NCBI RefSeq assembly: GCF_001050135.1
Contig: NZ_CP012040.1
Span: 1-64,000 of the forward strand
Direction: 5' to 3'
Source: Cyclobacterium amurskyense
Lineage (GTDB): Bacteria > Bacteroidota > Bacteroidia > Cytophagales > Cyclobacteriaceae
Length of the DNA: 64,000 nt
The notes below the pieces were generated by a model. It was not told where the DNA came from. It did not search any database and saw nothing but the letters and a program-made list of their open reading frames with translations. Position numbers and translations under genes: made by a program. How positions within the stretch are numbered: position 1 is the first letter of the stretch; each line of letters starts with the position of its first letter. Shown in pieces: positions 52,892-62,030 of the stretch.

Positions 52892-53417
52892 TACTCTTTT
52901 CTGTTTATTAAAATTTTTGATGCTTGGTCTTTCCTTAAAGCAATGGCTGTCCCTTTTATAAAGTATGCTTTTGGGTCACCCAAAGGGTTTAATAAATCAA
53001 TGGCTACAGTTGCGCCTTTTACGAAACCTAAATCTAACAATCGCCTTCTGCTTTCTCCTCTATACTCTTTCGATAAACCCACAATTATTGTCTTTTCATC
53101 TAATTTTAAACTGGATAAACGGGCAATATTTTCTTTTTGTAATTCAACTTTTTCTGATAATGATATGGTAATATTCCCTGCTACTATTGGCGCTAAAACA
53201 AATTGTTTGCCCTCTGAATGAAAGACTACACGGGTATTGTTGTTTTCTATAATTCTAATAGTCGAGTATAAATGTCCTCAATGATTACTTTATCTTTTTG
53301 TTTATAACTACTTTTCAGTACAAAGTAAATCCCCTTTTTAGGTCTGAAAGCAAAAAAAAGCACCAAACAAATTCCGAAAAAAAAGGCCAGAGCTGTTATA
53401 GGGTTATAATTCATCAT
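52891..53417 (-). pseudogene. Internally deleted DtxR-type regulator with FeoA domain
   Basis: Two pieces of one gene remain in different frames. The 5' piece (53417 to the stop at 53247) encodes MMNYNPITALAFFFGICLVL, then FFAFRPKKG and KDKVIIEDIYTRLLEL: a membrane anchor and the start of a helix-turn-helix. From about 53260 leftward another frame encodes NNNTRVVFHSEGKQFVLAP and a complete FeoA domain (GLSKEYRGESRRRLLDLGFV, then GDPKAYFIKGTAIALRK) ending at 52891. Intact membrane-anchored DtxR-FeoA proteins have an HTH and dimerisation region between these parts, here missing. It is a pseudogene made by an internal out-of-frame deletion. Confidence 0.7.
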
Positions 53418-53497
53418 TTAAATTAAAAATTTCTTATTAGGTTTTCAGAAATATAAAATTGCCATTTATCTATTTCAATCTTGAATGAATTGCCGAG

Positions 53498-53635
53498 CTA
53501 TTCGACATTAAACACTCTAATATAATTAGCAAGGGCAAGCTCGCTTTTGATTAAGTTATAAACATTACTTGCGACAGCAGTTTTTTCAACAAACCCTCTC
53601 TCCTTTTTCAATCTTGCGGTAATAAAATAAATGGT
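53498..53635 (-). pseudogene. Short coding remnant, unidentified
   Basis: An open stretch of 45 codons without a start codon reads ...TARLKKERGFVEKTAVASNV then YNLIKSELALANYIRVFNVE and a stop. Residue composition looks like real protein rather than random AT-rich sequence, and it ends like a C terminus. The parent gene was not recognised. It lies upstream of the broken feo genes on the same strand. Confidence 0.3.
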
Positions 53636-53765
53636 TTAAAATGTGTGCAATATTAGTTTCAGAAAACAGACTGCGAGGAGGGTCAACTTCCGAAGAAATC
53701 AAACTCAACAAATGAAATAGAAAATCTACTAGGTGCAAGAAACTACAATCATCCTGATTTCCTTA

Positions 53766-53853
53766 CGATTACAACACTTCGCGTAAACAGGGGACGGGCT
53801 TAACCCCTGACTATCGTCAGGGCGGAGAAATTCAATTACATATTCCGACTTAA
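53766..53853 (-). repeat. Degenerate partial copy of dispersed TIR element, inverted
   Basis: The segment GATTACAACACTTCGCGTAA through CCCCTGACTATCGTCAGGG to TTACATATTCCGACTTAA aligns to the left third of copies B-D read in reverse, with several substitutions and a 1-base insertion. The central stem-loop and right terminus are missing. It is an older, decayed copy. Confidence 0.75.
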
Positions 53854-54398
53854 TAAGAATCCAATTAATTAGTCAATTTTACCAAATGCAGTTGTTCCAA
53901 TTGGAGTACAATCTCGTATTCTTAATCGATAATATTATAAAGTTAAGTTTTTTAGGCAACTATTATTGTATCCCCTAATATGATTTTCTCTTATATTTTC
54001 ACTCTTTAACCTATAAGACACGATAAAGTTTCCTGCCTTTTTTGAGCCTGCCTTGTTCTTTCTTCAGAGGAATTACTGAAACTACAAAAAAAGCAGGTCA
54101 TTTGAAGACTGAACCATAGTTTCGCTTTGCTTAATTGCCAAAGCGGAAACAACACACAATAACCTGACTTATATTTTTTTTACAGCCTCTAACACAAGGT
54201 ATATTGCATTTTTGGTTTTAATTGAAGTAATGTAGAAATACGATTTCATTGAGAAATTGGAATGAAAACAAGAGCAAACAATAAGTATTTTAAACAAAAT
54301 AAGCCATGTCATAAAATGCTCCTTTCTGACAATGGCTGTATATTAGCAAACCTAAAAAATACTCTCTGGAAGAAATCCCATAACAATTAGCATAAATT

Positions 54399-55574
54399 AT
54401 GAAGCGCATATTTTCAAACTTACTCTTTAAAGTTTTTCTTGCCATAGTATTGGGTATTGTTTTCGGACAGTATTTACCTGAGTCTATAAATAGAATTTTC
54501 ACCACCTTTAATGCATTTTTCGGACAGTTTCTAAATTTCGCTATACCCTTAATTATTATGGGATTAATAATGCCTGCAATAGCTGATTTAGGAAAAGGTG
54601 CAGGAAAATTATTGTTAATGACTGCTGCCATTGCATATGGTTCCACCTTGTTCTCAGGTTTTATGACCTATCTTACTACTTCCGGGATATTCCCCATGCT
54701 CTTGGAATCGCATGTCAATGGAGCTGCTCCAATTGCTGAAGAGGGACCTCAATTAACACCTTACTTTAGTATTAGCATTCCTCCCATACTCGACGTCATG
54801 TCAGCCCTTGTTTTAGCCTTTGTAGTTGGAATAGGTCTTTCTACTCAGGAAGAATCAAACCTAAAATGGATGGTGAGAGACTTTCAAAAAATCATCATGC
54901 AATTGATTGAAAATGTAATCATCCCACTCTTGCCGCTTTTCATTTTGGGTATTTTTGCAAAAATGTCCTATAGCGGACAAGTCTTTTCAATACTTTCCGT
55001 ATTCATTAGCATTATTGGGGTAATTTTTGCCTTGCACGTTCTACTATTGCTATTTCAATACATCATAGCAGGATTGGTTTCAAAGAAAAATCCTATTAAG
55101 TTACTGATCACAATGATGCCTGCCTATTTCACCGCATTGGGGACACAATCTTCTGCGGCTACCATCCCGGTAACCTTAGAACAAGCACTTAAAAATGGTG
55201 TTTCTGAGAAAATTGCGGGCTTTGTTATCCCCCTATGTGCCACCATTCACCTATCCGGCAGCATTATGAAAATTACTGCTTGCGCCATGGCATTGATGAT
55301 TTTATATGGAATGCCCTTTGGTTTCACACTCTTTGCCGGATTTATTTTTGTTTTGGGCATTGCCATGATCGCCGCACCGGGAGTGCCTGGAGGAGCCATT
55401 ATGGCCGCTGTTGGTATCCTTCAATCCATGTTAGGGTTTAACGAAGAAATGATTGGCATTATGATCGCTTTGTACATTGCCATGGATAGTTTTGGCACCG
55501 CCTGCAATGTGACCGGAGACGGGGCAATAGCTATAGTGATGGATAAGGTAACCAAAGAAAAGTTGGCCGCTTAA
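54399..55574 (+). CDS. Dicarboxylate/amino acid:cation symporter (DAACS/SDF)
   Basis: A 391-residue member of the GltP/DctA family, which imports glutamate, aspartate or C4-dicarboxylates with Na+ or H+. It shows the family serine-rich re-entrant loop (TALGTQSSAATIPVT), HP2-like AAPGVPGGAIMAAVG, and the metal/substrate segment near the C terminus (MDSFGTACNVTGDGAIAIVM; GltP has N-M-D-G-T, here AMDSFGTACNVTGD). About eight helices are seen. It is a single gene with a shared downstream terminator. Confidence 0.93.
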   Translation: MKRIFSNLLFKVFLAIVLGIVFGQYLPESINRIFTTFNAFFGQFLNFAIPLIIMGLIMPAIADLGKGAGKLLLMTAAIAYGSTLFSGFMTYLTTSGIFPMLLESHVNGAAPIAEEGPQLTPYFSISIPPILDVMSALVLAFVVGIGLSTQEESNLKWMVRDFQKIIMQLIENVIIPLLPLFILGIFAKMSYSGQVFSILSVFISIIGVIFALHVLLLLFQYIIAGLVSKKNPIKLLITMMPAYFTALGTQSSAATIPVTLEQALKNGVSEKIAGFVIPLCATIHLSGSIMKITACAMALMILYGMPFGFTLFAGFIFVLGIAMIAAPGVPGGAIMAAVGILQSMLGFNEEMIGIMIALYIAMDSFGTACNVTGDGAIAIVMDKVTKEKLAA

Positions 55575-55639
55575 TACTGAAATAAGATTTATCTTTCTAT
55601 ATAGGTGGAGCTTCTTCTTCACAATCAATCACAACTAAT

Positions 55640-55662
55640 TCTATTGCCTATTTCGGGTTTAA
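55640..55662 (+). repeat. Fragment of dispersed TIR element (right terminus)
   Basis: TCTATTGCCTATTTCGGGTTTAA differs by one base from the right end of copies A-D. The rest of the element is not recognisable upstream. It lies 65 bp after the symporter gene. Confidence 0.7.
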
Positions 55663-55712
55663 TAAACAGCTGATTTCAATAGGGAAATTCTAAGAATCAT
55701 TACGTAAAACAG

Positions 55713-55751
55713 TAAAAAATCGGCTTCGATAGATCATCAAAGCCGATTTTT
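55713..55751. terminator. Bidirectional terminator between symporter and katG
   Basis: AAAAATCGGCTT (55715-55726) pairs perfectly with AAGCCGATTTTT (55740-55751) with a 13-nt loop. A on one side and T on the other let it serve both convergent genes. Confidence 0.88.
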
Positions 55752-55773
55752 ATTATAAACTGAAGCAACTTGA

Positions 55774-58047
55774 TTATTTCAAATCAAACCGATCAGCATC
55801 CATTACCTTTGTCCACGCCTTCACAAAGTCATTTACAAACTTATCTTTACTGTCGTCCTGAGCATAAACTTCGGTATACGAACGTAAAATAGAATTGGAA
55901 CCAAAAACCAGATCCATACGCGTAGCGGTCCATTTTACTTCACCCGTATTTCGGTCGCAAATATCATAAAGCCCCTGCTCCTTCGGTTTCCATGTGTTCC
56001 CCATATCTGTCAGATTAACAAAGAAATCGTTTGTTAAAGCTCCGACATTATCGGTAAAGACACCATGCTTGGTATTGCCATAATTGGTACCCAACATACG
56101 CATACCACCAACAAGCACCGTCATTTCCGGTGCAGTTAGCCCCATTAGCTGTGTTCGATCGAGCATCAATTCTTCAGAACTTACGACGTAGTCTTTTTTG
56201 CTGTAGTTGCGATACCCATCCGCCAATGGCTCCAGAGGAGCAAATGAATCTGCGTCTGTCATTTCATCGGTAGCATCTCCCCTACCGGGTGAAAAAGGAA
56301 CAGTAATATCAAAACCTGCCGCTTTGCTGGCTTGCTCTACACCTAGATTACCTGCCAATACAATGGTATCGGCAATACTGATACCAAATTCAGCAGCGAT
56401 AGGCTCGAGTACAGACAATACATGGGCCAAACGCTCAGGTTCATTGCCTTCCCAGTCTTTTTGAGGGGCTAAACGAATTCTGGCCCCATTGGCTCCACCA
56501 CGCTTATCAGAATCCCGATAGGTTCGTGCACTGTCCCATGCGGTAACCACCATCTCTGCAATTGACAAGCCGGATTCGGCAATTTTATCCTTTACAGCTG
56601 CCACATCATAATCCGCTTTTCCGGCAGGAACAGGGTCTTGCCATATCAAATCTTCCTCCGGCACATCAGGGCCAAAATACCTAACTTTTGGTCCCATATC
56701 CCTGTGAGTTAATTTGAACCAAGCACGAGCAAAGGTTTCTGAAAAATATTCATGATCATTCATAAATTTCAAGCAGATCTCTCTGTAGATAGGGTCCACC
56801 TTCATCGCCATATCAGCATCCGTCATCATTGGATTTAGACGGATACTAGGATCCTCAACATCTACAGGTTTGTCCTCCTCTTTTATGCTAACCGGTTCCC
56901 ACTGCCAAGCTCCTGCAGGACTTTGACGAGGCTCCCATTCATGGTTGAACAGCATTTCAAAAAAACCATTGTCAAATTTGGTAGGGTGGGTTGTCCATGC
57001 ACCTTCTAGCCCACTTGTTACCGCATAGCGGCCTTTTCCAGATTTAGTTGGATTGTGCCAACCCATACCTTGTTCTTCTACATCAGCAGCTTCAGGGGCA
57101 GGCCCTAAAATACTAGCATCCCCATTGCCATGTGTTTTCCCTACCGTGTGCCCGCCTGCTGTTAAAGCAGCCGTTTCTTCATCATTCATGGCCATCCGGG
57201 CAAAGGTTTCACGGATATGTGCGGCTGTTTTTAAGGGGTCCTGTTTTCCATTGACGCCTTCTGGATTCACATAAATTAACCCCATTTGTACGGCTGCTAA
57301 AGGATTCTCCATGGTAGAAGGATTCTCTACATTATCATAACGTTCATCACTTGGTGCCAACCATTCTTTTTCAGCTCCCCAATAAGTATCTTTTTCAGGA
57401 TGCCAAATATCTTCCCTTCCAAAGGAGAAACCATAGGTTTTTAACCCCATGCTCTCATAGGCAATGGTTCCTGCCAGTATAATTAAATCCGCCCAACTGA
57501 CTTTATTGCCATATTTTTTCTTAATGGGCCAAAGCAATCTTCTGGCTTTGTCCAAGCTAACGTTATCGGGCCAAGAATTTAAGGGTGCGAAACGAAGGTT
57601 TCCTGCACCACCGCCACCACGCCCGTCAGAAATTCTATAGGATCCGGCTGAATGCCAAGACATACGAATAAATAAGCCACCGTAATGTCCCCAATCTGCC
57701 GGCCACCATTCCTGACTATCAGTCATAAGCGCATGCATGTCTTTTTTTAATGCCTCTACATCTAGCTTTTTTAACTCATTTTGGTAATCAAAATCCTGTC
57801 CCAAAGGATTTGTTTTGCTGTCGTGTTGATGCAGAATATCGAGATTGAGGGCATTTGGCCACCAACTCATAACTGAGGCGTTGACTGAAGTATTTCCGCC
57901 ATGCATCACAGGGCATTTACCGGCCGAACTACCATTGGCAGAGGTATTGTCGTTGCCTTCAGCAATGGTTACGCCTTCATCCTGTTTTTCATGGTGCGGG
58001 CATTTGCTTTCTTCCTGTGATGATTTCGGGTTTTTATTATTCTCCAT
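55774..58047 (-). CDS. katG: Catalase-peroxidase KatG
   Basis: A 757-residue bifunctional heme catalase-peroxidase removing H2O2. The distal site is in FIRMSWHSAGSYR (Arg, Trp, His) and the proximal His is in TAGGHTVGKTHG. The crosslink Tyr is in MGLIYVNPEGVNG. Both peroxidase-like halves are present, with the second (about 430-757) lacking heme ligands as usual. The N terminus has typical CPHH and CPVMHGG segments. The start at 58047 (MENNKNPK) is the ATG; two codons upstream only TTG opens. It is a single gene. Confidence 0.97.
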   Translation of the reverse strand: MENNKNPKSSQEESKCPHHEKQDEGVTIAEGNDNTSANGSSAGKCPVMHGGNTSVNASVMSWWPNALNLDILHQHDSKTNPLGQDFDYQNELKKLDVEALKKDMHALMTDSQEWWPADWGHYGGLFIRMSWHSAGSYRISDGRGGGGAGNLRFAPLNSWPDNVSLDKARRLLWPIKKKYGNKVSWADLIILAGTIAYESMGLKTYGFSFGREDIWHPEKDTYWGAEKEWLAPSDERYDNVENPSTMENPLAAVQMGLIYVNPEGVNGKQDPLKTAAHIRETFARMAMNDEETAALTAGGHTVGKTHGNGDASILGPAPEAADVEEQGMGWHNPTKSGKGRYAVTSGLEGAWTTHPTKFDNGFFEMLFNHEWEPRQSPAGAWQWEPVSIKEEDKPVDVEDPSIRLNPMMTDADMAMKVDPIYREICLKFMNDHEYFSETFARAWFKLTHRDMGPKVRYFGPDVPEEDLIWQDPVPAGKADYDVAAVKDKIAESGLSIAEMVVTAWDSARTYRDSDKRGGANGARIRLAPQKDWEGNEPERLAHVLSVLEPIAAEFGISIADTIVLAGNLGVEQASKAAGFDITVPFSPGRGDATDEMTDADSFAPLEPLADGYRNYSKKDYVVSSEELMLDRTQLMGLTAPEMTVLVGGMRMLGTNYGNTKHGVFTDNVGALTNDFFVNLTDMGNTWKPKEQGLYDICDRNTGEVKWTATRMDLVFGSNSILRSYTEVYAQDDSKDKFVNDFVKAWTKVMDADRFDLK

Positions 58048-58704
58048 ATTCAAAAGGTTTATTGTTTTACATTCATTTATAAACTTAATTTGAGTTTTTG
58101 CTCATTTATCATTGCAAATAGTATTTATAACACTTTCTCTGGTTTTATGTTTTCTAAATAAACCGCAACTTGGCAATTTTATACTCCTGTGAGGCCCAAT
58201 TAAAAGACAGGACATTTAACCTAAAAACACCAATTTCGAAGTTAAATATTAGAATAGATTATTCTTAACTCCCACAGTACCCCATATAAAAAAGCTATTC
58301 CCGGGTACAATCCCTTAAGCTGTTCATTGTCAATTACAAAATAGTAATTTCTTACAGAATTTCAGCAAGAGATCGAATAAATTGTTATTTAAAACCCTTT
58401 TCAATACAGAACACCAATTGCATATTCAGTATTAATCTATACAATTCTTGGTTCATTTTTTTTTTGATCCAGGGACCGAAATCATACTACTTTAGTAACT
58501 GCATTTCATAACTATTTTGATGGACCTCTTGAAGGCTATTTTCTATTATACTCCACAATTCCAAATTACTAGAGAAGTTTATCCTTTTAGGATCATGCCT
58601 AATGGTTTTAATTATAAGTTTTTTTATTTTTTTGGAGTCTTTTCAAGATTAGCAAAAGCCCTTTTGTAAGATCGGATTTCATTATTTATCCAAGTAGTAA
58701 TGGA

Positions 58705-58923
58705 TTAAACCCGGATTATGTAATAGGATTTCTCCGCCCTGACAATGTCAGGGGTGAAGCCTGTCCCGTGTTTACGGGAAGTGTTGCAATCGCAAGACAA
58801 TCAGGCTGTTTGGAGATTTTAGCATAGCACCGCTATGGTGAAATTGAAAGCAGCAACGAAGTGGCTGATTTTGAAGCGATTTCAGCACGTAATAGAATGT
58901 CTATTGCATATTTCGGGTTTAAA
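58705..58923 (+). repeat. Dispersed TIR element, copy C
   Basis: 219 bp from TTAAACCCGGATTATGTAAT to GCATATTTCGGGTTTAA, full form with all hairpins. The right-hand small hairpin reads AATAGA-ATG-TCTATT instead of AATAGA-TTG-TCTATT, changing only the loop, so the pairing is preserved. The base before the AGCAGC segment also differs from the other copies. Confidence 0.92.
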
Positions 58924-59243
58924 GGCACTGGACACTTCCTTAACCTTTCCAAATGCTGTTATTGAAACAACTATTGAAATTTCTGGAATTCAAAATTTTG
59001 TTGCCCTCTCTTATAATAATGCTAAGCTCACTAATAAATAAATTAATTTATCTGTATCAGATTTTTCAAAAGACCTTCCCTATCTATTAAGTCCAAACCT
59101 CAATTTTTTATAAAGCAACAACTGTTCTTGAAGCAAATGAAATTGTCGAAGGTGATTTTTGGCCATCGGCTGAATTTCTTAGATCTTTTTCTTCCATGTT
59201 CTTAAAGCAAAACCCTGATAAATGGTTTAATTCAAGCTGGTGA
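58924..59243 (+). pseudogene. Possible decayed coding remnants right of repeat copy C
   Basis: Reading from the edge of copy C, one frame gives KALDTSLTFPNAVIETTIEI and then SGIQNFVALSYNNAKLTNK before a stop at 59041. A second open stretch, 59091-59243, gives KATTVLEANEIVEGDFWPSA and ends NPDKWFNSSW. Neither has a start codon of its own outside the repeat. Composition suggests former coding sequence; no family was recognised and chance cannot be excluded. Confidence 0.25.
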
Positions 59244-59428
59244 CTTTGAAACAGCATTAGGTTTCTTTAAATTTCTTTCCCAACTTTTGAGCTTTTTTAA
59301 TTCTTTGTGATGCTTCCTATCTATAATTCAAATAAATTTATATTCTAAACCATATCAGCGTATAGAATTTAACCTACCGGCAAAAATTTTCTGCTTTATA
59401 TTTTACATTTAATCACAATCAGAATTCT

Positions 59429-60550
59429 ATGAAAATTAGCGTACATAAAACACCAAAAGGAAAATTTAAAAATAAGTTAATCGAAAAACCAGTCTTCAGG
59501 TCGGTCCTTTCACTTTGGTTCCAAGTCATGGTGGTGGTTTTTGCTGTAAGCTGTAAATCTGAAAGCACCGAAAAAGAGGTGGTGAAAAATAATGAATCAG
59601 AACCTATAAAGGTTATTTTCGAAACTGATATGGGGAATGATATTGATGATGCCTTGGCCTTGGATATGTTGTACAAATTTGCAGACCAAAACAAAATGGA
59701 AATAGTAGCTATCAATGTTAATAAAAACAATAAATATGCTCCACTATTTATTGACCAGATGAATAACTGGTATGGTCATCCCGATATACCTATTGGTACT
59801 GTTACCAATGGTGCAGACTCAGGTGGTGAAGCTAGAAATTTTACTCAGGCTGCTTGGGAACATCAAGTGGGTGGGAAGCAAGCCTTTCCCGGAACAGTGC
59901 CAGAGAGCAATAAATTTCCTGATGCGGTAGATTTATACCGTGAGGTTTTGACCAAACAAGCAGATAACACTGTGACAGTTGTTTCGGTGGGTTTTTCAAC
60001 AAATTTAGCCCGATTATTGGAATCTTCCTCTGATGATATTTCTGAATTATCAGGCAAAGACCTGGTGAAAGAAAAGGTTAAACTTCTCAGTATTATGGCA
60101 GGAAATTTTAATGAAAACCGGATGGTGGAATACAATGTGAAAATAGATATTAAATCAGCTCAAAAGGTTTTTGAGGATTGGCCTACACCTATTGTTGCCA
60201 GTCCATGGGAACTTGGACACCAAATAAAATACCCTGCTTCCAGTATAGAAAATGATTTTAAATGGGCGGGAGATCACCCTTTAGTGGTGGCTTATGAGAA
60301 CTATTTGGAGATGCCATATGACAGGCCTACCTGGGACCTTACTTCGGCAATATACGCCTTAGAAGGTGGACGTGATTTTTTTACTTCTAGTAAGAATGGT
60401 CAAATTTCTGTCGATGATGAGGGGTATACTAATTTTGTGGAAATGCCTAATGGAAAACATAGATATCTAAAAGTTACTCCGGAGCAAGCCACGGCCTTAA
60501 AGAAAGAATTCGTAAATATCATTACAAAAAAACCCCTCAATAGAGATTGA
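59429..60550 (+). CDS. Exported nucleoside hydrolase-like lipoprotein (1)
   Basis: A 373-residue protein with the inosine-uridine nucleoside hydrolase fold. The lipoprotein-type signal ends VVVFAVSC. The calcium-binding N-terminal motif is FETDMGNDIDDALAL, an expanded form of the usual DTDPGxDDA. VSVGFSTNLARLL corresponds to the family's GPLTNLA block. The aberrant motif and export make nucleoside cleavage uncertain; a ribosyl-like glycoside is possible. It is followed 61 bp later by a paralogous gene on the same strand. Confidence 0.87.
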   Translation: MKISVHKTPKGKFKNKLIEKPVFRSVLSLWFQVMVVVFAVSCKSESTEKEVVKNNESEPIKVIFETDMGNDIDDALALDMLYKFADQNKMEIVAINVNKNNKYAPLFIDQMNNWYGHPDIPIGTVTNGADSGGEARNFTQAAWEHQVGGKQAFPGTVPESNKFPDAVDLYREVLTKQADNTVTVVSVGFSTNLARLLESSSDDISELSGKDLVKEKVKLLSIMAGNFNENRMVEYNVKIDIKSAQKVFEDWPTPIVASPWELGHQIKYPASSIENDFKWAGDHPLVVAYENYLEMPYDRPTWDLTSAIYALEGGRDFFTSSKNGQISVDDEGYTNFVEMPNGKHRYLKVTPEQATALKKEFVNIITKKPLNRD

Positions 60551-60611
60551 TTTATTACCAATAAAGCACTCACCTTCATTTTATAATCACTTAGCCCAAT
60601 TTATACCAAAA

Positions 60612-61679
60612 ATGAAAATTAAAAGCACATTTACCGTAAAACATGGCGCCAACTATTATCAAAATAAGCCCCTAACTTTCAATAAGCATAAAGGGACATC
60701 TTTACTTAATTCCATTTGCTTTCTGCTCTCTTTGTTCATCGGAATGTCTTCAGCTTTTTCTCAAGAATTCCCCAAGCTCTCCGATGAAATCTTATTGTCA
60801 AGGTTAAAACCAAACACTGAGAAAATTAAAGTGGTGATAGATACAGATACTTATAATGAAGTTGATGATCAATTTGCGGTGGTGTATGCTTTGCTTTCCC
60901 CTGAGCAAATGGATGTAGAGGCCATATATGCAGCACCATATCATAACAGTCGTTCTAATGGGCCTGCAGATGGAATGGAAAAAAGTTATAAGGAAATCCT
61001 TAAGTTAATGGATAAAATGGGAATGCAACATGAGGATTTAGTTTACCGTGGGTCAAAGGAATTTCTCAAGAACAAAAACCAACCAGTGGAAAGTGATGCT
61101 GCCAGAGATCTGGTAAAAAGAGCCATGGCTTCTGAGGAACCATTGTATGTGCTTACCCTAGGCGCACCAACCAATGTGGCGTCTGCTATTTTGATGGAGC
61201 CTAAAATCATTGAAAAAATTGTTGTCGTTTGGCTAGGAGGAAAAAGTTTGGAATGGGAGACGGCCAGAGAGTTTAACCTATTACAAGACATGGAATCTTC
61301 AAAATTACTTTTTGATTCCGGCGTACCGCTAATTCAAGTTCCAACAGAGCCTGTAACCTCCCACCTACTCACAACTATTCCCGAACTGGAAACCTATCTT
61401 CAGGGAAAAGGGCCTATTGGTGATTATTTAATCGAGATATTTAAAGACTACCACGATAATCATTATGCTTATTCTAAAATTATTTGGGACATCGCTGTGA
61501 TTGCGTATGTAATTGATTCTTCATGGTTCAAGACAGAAATTAGACACTCCCCTATTTTAACTGATCAAATGACCTATAGTGTGGACCAGTCAAGGCATTT
61601 CATCCGGCTGGTCACCTACCTAAGGCGCGACAAAATATTCGGAGACATGTTCAGAAAGATTCAGGACCATCACAAGTAG
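60612..61679 (+). CDS. Exported nucleoside hydrolase-like protein (2)
   Basis: A 355-residue IUNH-fold protein with a signal peptide ending FIGMSSAFSQ after a longer N-terminal region. The metal motif is VVIDTDTYNEVDDQFAVVYA (DTDxxNEVDD subtype), the core block LTLGAPTNVASAIL, and the C-terminal metal/substrate Asp probably in KIIWDIAVIAYV. It is only distantly similar to its upstream neighbour, so the pair probably has related but distinct substrates. Secreted IUNH proteins of this subtype are common in carbohydrate-degrading Bacteroidota, but their substrates are not known to me. Confidence 0.88.
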   Translation: MKIKSTFTVKHGANYYQNKPLTFNKHKGTSLLNSICFLLSLFIGMSSAFSQEFPKLSDEILLSRLKPNTEKIKVVIDTDTYNEVDDQFAVVYALLSPEQMDVEAIYAAPYHNSRSNGPADGMEKSYKEILKLMDKMGMQHEDLVYRGSKEFLKNKNQPVESDAARDLVKRAMASEEPLYVLTLGAPTNVASAILMEPKIIEKIVVVWLGGKSLEWETAREFNLLQDMESSKLLFDSGVPLIQVPTEPVTSHLLTTIPELETYLQGKGPIGDYLIEIFKDYHDNHYAYSKIIWDIAVIAYVIDSSWFKTEIRHSPILTDQMTYSVDQSRHFIRLVTYLRRDKIFGDMFRKIQDHHK

Positions 61680-62030
61680 ATAAAATAGAGGCTTGTTGGA
61701 AAAGAAAGTCCATCAAGCCTCTAATTAATTTCATCCATACTTCTACATTTGATTAAAGCACCTTTATCAGCCTCCATTGCAACGAATTTTTCACCACCCT
61801 CAGGAAGGAATTTTAAATTTAACCCGGATTATGTAATAGAATTTCTCCGCCCTGAAAATGTCAGGGGTGAAGCCTGTCCCGTGTTTACGGGAAGTGTTGC
61901 AATCGCAAGTGAATCAGGCTGTTTGGAGATTTTAGCATAGCACCGCTATGGTGAAATTGAAAACAGCAACGAAGTGGCTGATTTTAAAGCGATTTCAGCA
62001 CGTAATAGATTGTCTATTGCATATTTCGGG
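61680..62030. other. Gap filled mostly by repeat copy D
   Basis: 351 bp between the convergent nucleoside hydrolase-like and beta-helix genes. About 60 percent is dispersed element copy D; the left part contains AGGCTTGTTGG...TCCATCAAGCCTCT, a weak hairpin that may be a terminator. No gene was seen. Confidence 0.5.

Larger units (their letters stand above)
53418..54398. other. Gene-poor decayed region
   Basis: About 980 bp between the broken regulator and the symporter gene. It contains a short minus-strand coding remnant (53498-53635) and a degenerate inverted copy of part of the dispersed element (53766-53853). The rest shows no open frame with family features. Confidence 0.5.
58048..59428. 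other. Long intergenic region with repeat copy C and coding remnants
   Basis: About 1.4 kb between katG and the first nucleoside hydrolase gene, the longest gap in the window. It holds dispersed element copy C (58705-58923). Immediately to its right, short open stretches look like decayed coding sequence: ...FPNAVIETTIEISGIQNFVA ending at 59041, and 59091-59243 with LEANEIVEGDFWPSAEFLRS. Neither was identified. The part left of copy C shows nothing recognisable. Confidence 0.5.

Noticed and set aside
58835..59041. 68-codon open frame on the plus strand
   Set aside because: Its start is inside repeat copy C; only the part after the repeat looks protein-like and is reported as a possible remnant.
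61749..61940. 63-codon open frame on the plus strand
   Set aside because: It runs into repeat copy D and has no family features.
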